Assembly (NCBI GenBank): GCA_020029455.1
Contig: JAIBJH010000130.1
Coordinates: 1-7,429 of the forward strand
Direction: 5' to 3'
DNA: 7,429 nucleotides
DNA from: Hyphomicrobiales bacterium
Lineage (GTDB): Bacteria; Pseudomonadota; Alphaproteobacteria; Rhizobiales; Aestuariivirgaceae
Shown: positions 5,260-7,429 of the stretch, piece by piece
Layout of the letters: each line of letters opens with the position of its first letter
How positions within the stretch are numbered: position 1 is the stretch's first letter
Made by a program: the position numbers and the translations under genes
The notes under the pieces: model-generated
Databases searched by the model: none
The model's input: only the letters and a program-made list of their open reading frames with translations
Told to the model about the DNA's origin: nothing

Positions 5260-5998
5260 CGCCTGGGCCTGCCTTGTCACGGCAGTCTTCATTCTTTCCG
5301 GCCCCGTCGCAAAGGCGGGCGAACCTTCCTGCCGGGGCGTGCGCTTCGAAGGCCAGAACTATTCCACCTGCAGCTCCGGCGGCAACGGCCTGACGCTGGA
5401 GACCTTCAATCTCAGCAAGTCCGGCGAGCCCTATCGCTACTTCTTCGGCCTGGAACAGGAACTGGAAGATGACGGCAAGGTCCTCCGCTTTGCCATGAAT
5501 GCCGGCATGTATGGCGAGGATTTCCGCCCCATCGGCCTCTACATCGAAAACGGCAGGCAAGTGAAAAAGCTCAATCGCCGCAACGGCGGCGGCAATTTTC
5601 ATCTAAAGCCCAATGGCGTGTTCTTTATCGACAACGGCAAGCCCGGCGTCATGGAAACCGAGGCCTTCGGCAAGTCGGGCCTGAAGCCCGATTTTGCCAG
5701 CCAGTCGGGGCCTATGCTGGTTCTCGATGGCAAGCTTCATCCAAAATTCTCGCCCGCCGGCACCTCCCGCAAAATGAGAAACGGCGTGGGGATTGATGGC
5801 AAGGGCAAGGCTGTCTTTGTCATTTCGGAAGGCCCCGTCACCTTCTATGAATTCGCCAGGCTCTTCCGCGATGGTTTGAAATGCCGCAATGCCCTGTTCT
5901 TCGATGGCTCCATATCCTCCCTATATGCCAGGGAGCTTGACCGTTTTGACAGCTTCATGCCGCTGGGGCCCATGGTCGGCGCCTTCGAAAGCAAGTAA
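5213..5998 (+). CDS. Exported phosphodiester glycosidase (NAGPA domain) family protein
   Basis: A 261-residue protein with an N-terminal signal peptide (hydrophobic core about 18-33, cleavage after AKA at 35). The rest matches the phosphodiester glycosidase family (NAGPA-like; E. coli YigE is a related protein): FAMNAGMY (93-100), GNFHLKPNGVFFI (127-139), ASQSGPMLV (162-170), RNGVGID (189-195), ISEGPVTFYEFARLF (204-218) and FFDGSISSLY (229-238). The eukaryotic member removes GlcNAc from GlcNAc-1-phosphodiesters; the bacterial substrate is not known, an envelope glycan phosphodiester being a guess. Cys40 and Cys53 could form a disulfide. The ATG at 5213 overlaps ialB by 47 bp; GTG at 5246 would cut the overlap to 14 bp and still leave a full signal peptide. 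Neither has a clear ribosome site, which suggests coupling to ialB. Confidence 0.85.
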   Translation: MASQRRSALSTVRASSAWACLVTAVFILSGPVAKAGEPSCRGVRFEGQNYSTCSSGGNGLTLETFNLSKSGEPYRYFFGLEQELEDDGKVLRFAMNAGMYGEDFRPIGLYIENGRQVKKLNRRNGGGNFHLKPNGVFFIDNGKPGVMETEAFGKSGLKPDFASQSGPMLVLDGKLHPKFSPAGTSRKMRNGVGIDGKGKAVFVISEGPVTFYEFARLFRDGLKCRNALFFDGSISSLYARELDRFDSFMPLGPMVGAFESK

Positions 5999-6008
5999 AC
6001 GACAGGCC

Positions 6009-7208
6009 ATGGCCACGCTGATTTCATCGCTCCCCGATCATTTACCCGGGCGTTATATCCAGAACGACACGCGGCCCACGCTTGTCGGGCTTTCGCGCGA
6101 GGAATTGATGGAGGCGCTGGGCCGGGTCGGCGTTCCCGAAAAGCAGCGCCGCATGCGGGCGAACCAGCTCTGGCACTGGATCTATCACAAGGGCGTCACA
6201 GAGTTCTCAGTGATGACAAACATCGCGCGCGAACTTCGCGAAAAACTGGGTGATGCCTATCAGATTTCCCGCCCCGAAGTGGTGACGGAACAGAAGTCCA
6301 GTGATGGCACACGGAAATGGCTGTTGCGTCTTGCTCCTGATGAAAGGGGCCAGCGCCACGAGATCGAAACGGTCTATATCCCCGAAGAAGACCGGGGCAC
6401 GCTCTGCATTTCCTCGCAAGTGGGCTGCACCCTCACCTGCACCTTCTGCCACACCGGCACCCAGAAGCTGGTGCGCAATCTGACGTCGGAAGAAATTGTC
6501 GGCCAGATCATGCTGGCCCGCGATGCAATCAATGACTGGCCCGAAGATCTTGCCGCCAATCCTCAGCCGCCCAGTTCGGGCCGCTACATCACCAATGTGG
6601 TGCTCATGGGCATGGGCGAACCGCTTTACAATTTTGACCATGTGAAGCAGGCCATGGAAATTGCCAGCGACGGCGATGGCATTTCGCTGTCGAAGCGCCG
6701 CATCACGCTTTCAACTTCTGGCGTCGTTCCGGAGATTGTCCGCGCCGGTGACGAGATCGGCACCATGCTGGCGATTTCTCTCCATGGCACGACAGATGAG
6801 ATCAGAAACAAGCTGGTGCCTCTCAACAAGAAATATCCGCTTGCTGAATTGCTTGCCGCCTGCCGCGCCTATCCCGGTCTTTCCAATGCCCGCCGCATCA
6901 CTTTTGAATATGTGATGCTGAAGGGCGTCAACGATACACCCGAGGATGCCAAGCGCCTGGTGAAGCTGCTCGCCGGAATTCCCGCCAAGATCAATCTCAT
7001 TCCCTTCAATCCCTGGCCCGGCACGCAATATGAGTGCTCCGATTGGGATACGATCGAGCGCTTTGCGGAAATCGTGAACAAGGCAGGCTATGCCTCGCCC
7101 GTGCGCACCCCACGCGGCCGCGATATCATGGCTGCCTGCGGACAGTTGAAGAGCGAAAGCCAGCGCATGCGGGCGAAGGATCGGCCCGCCGCTGATGCCC
7201 ACGGATGA
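6009..7208 (+). CDS. rlmN: Dual-specificity 23S rRNA A2503 / tRNA A37 C2-methyltransferase RlmN
   Basis: A 399-residue cytoplasmic radical-SAM enzyme that methylates C2 of A2503 in 23S rRNA and, in E. coli, of A37 in some tRNAs, supporting translational fidelity. The cluster motif CTLTCTFC gives Cys140, Cys144 and Cys147 for the 4Fe-4S centre. By spacing, Cys133 and Cys377 (in MAACGQL) match the catalytic Cys118 and Cys355 of E. coli RlmN. GMGEP is at 201-205, TLSTSG at 233-238 and SLHG at 257-260. All expected key residues are present, so the enzyme should be active. The ATG at 6009 follows the previous stop by 10 bases, with a weak CAGG nearby. The frame opens further upstream, but those codons overlap the glycosidase gene and do not look like RlmN. 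The next gene overlaps its stop. Confidence 0.97.
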   Translation: MATLISSLPDHLPGRYIQNDTRPTLVGLSREELMEALGRVGVPEKQRRMRANQLWHWIYHKGVTEFSVMTNIARELREKLGDAYQISRPEVVTEQKSSDGTRKWLLRLAPDERGQRHEIETVYIPEEDRGTLCISSQVGCTLTCTFCHTGTQKLVRNLTSEEIVGQIMLARDAINDWPEDLAANPQPPSSGRYITNVVLMGMGEPLYNFDHVKQAMEIASDGDGISLSKRRITLSTSGVVPEIVRAGDEIGTMLAISLHGTTDEIRNKLVPLNKKYPLAELLAACRAYPGLSNARRITFEYVMLKGVNDTPEDAKRLVKLLAGIPAKINLIPFNPWPGTQYECSDWDTIERFAEIVNKAGYASPVRTPRGRDIMAACGQLKSESQRMRAKDRPAADAHG

Positions 7209-7429
7209 TGGTGGCACTTGCCCGTCAAATTGCTCTGATCATTTTAGGCTATCTCACTTCGGTTGTTGCTGCCGTCATGACCTTCATTCTCTGCCTTTGG
7301 CTTGTTTCCCTCGCCGTGCCCGATTCACATCTCTGGAGTTTCCTGGGCCTCGGCATCATCGCCGCCATGATCTTCCCCATCGCTTTTGCTTTTGGGGTCT
7401 GGCTGGTGATTTACTTGTCATGGCTTCCG
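7205..7429 (+). CDS. Small membrane protein, N-terminal part (runs off the right edge)
   Basis: ATG at 7205 overlaps the rlmN TGA as ATGA; a second ATG follows at 7208. Seventy-five codons stay open to the window edge. The product is strongly hydrophobic, with two membrane segments at about residues 9-38 and 44-72 separated by a short PDSHLW turn. Codon use resembles the neighbours. I do not recognise the family. The overlap indicates translational coupling to rlmN and membership of the same operon. Confidence 0.72.
   Translation, partial: MMVALARQIALIILGYLTSVVAAVMTFILCLWLVSLAVPDSHLWSFLGLGIIAAMIFPIAFAFGVWLVIYLSWLP

Noticed and set aside
5889..6008. 40-codon N-terminal extension of RlmN starting at ATG 5889
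   Set aside because: It overlaps the glycosidase coding region by 110 bp, does not resemble RlmN, and ATG 6009 gives a normal-length protein right after the previous stop.
1..7429. Mobile element, CRISPR array, phage, toxin-antitoxin or defence system
   Set aside because: No transposase, integrase, direct-repeat array, tRNA or defence-related domain is visible; codon use looks uniform and all genes are ordinary chromosomal types.

Overview
The window reads as chromosomal DNA from a GC-rich alphaproteobacterium, most likely in or near the Hyphomicrobiales. This rests on gene content: an IalB-family secreted protein a short distance upstream of rlmN, a 64-residue twin-transmembrane HIG1-domain protein, and a long (546-residue) acyl-CoA dehydrogenase of the methylsuccinyl-CoA dehydrogenase type, which marks the ethylmalonyl-CoA pathway. 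I see no insertion sequence, phage gene, CRISPR array, tRNA or rRNA. Gene density is high and no gap reaches 300 bases.

Layout, left to right. (1) Minus strand, 1-527: a LysE-family amino-acid exporter, cut by the window's left edge. It is preceded (528-658) by a compact control region: a TTGACA promoter flanked by two copies of a 15-bp near-palindrome exactly 60 bp apart, then a terminator-like stem-loop with a U-run directly before the start codon. (2) Minus strand, 652-2064: a three-gene unit of a YbbO-like short-chain dehydrogenase, a HIG1-domain twin-TM protein (coupled by ATGA) and a DUF1232 membrane-associated protein. (3) Plus strand, 2115-2915: a SAM-dependent methyltransferase of the sarcosine/dimethylglycine N-methyltransferase-like group, divergent from the dehydrogenase. 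(4) Minus strand, 2912-4552: mcd, (2S)-methylsuccinyl-CoA dehydrogenase; its stop codon lies in the same CTAG as the stop of the converging methyltransferase. (5) Plus strand, 4614-7429: a promoter, a structured leader with a possible hexapeptide ORF, ialB, an exported phosphodiester glycosidase domain protein overlapping ialB, rlmN, and a partial membrane protein overlapping rlmN by ATGA.

How the genes fit together: the right-hand block looks like one operon in which two secreted proteins of unknown substrate are co-transcribed with the rRNA/tRNA methylase gene rlmN. The mcd gene stands alone, so the other ethylmalonyl-CoA pathway genes must lie elsewhere. No frankly new multi-gene system is evident. 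The parts most worth a second look are the regulatory regions: the attenuator-like leader and paired operators of the exporter, and the leader ORF plus hairpin ahead of ialB.
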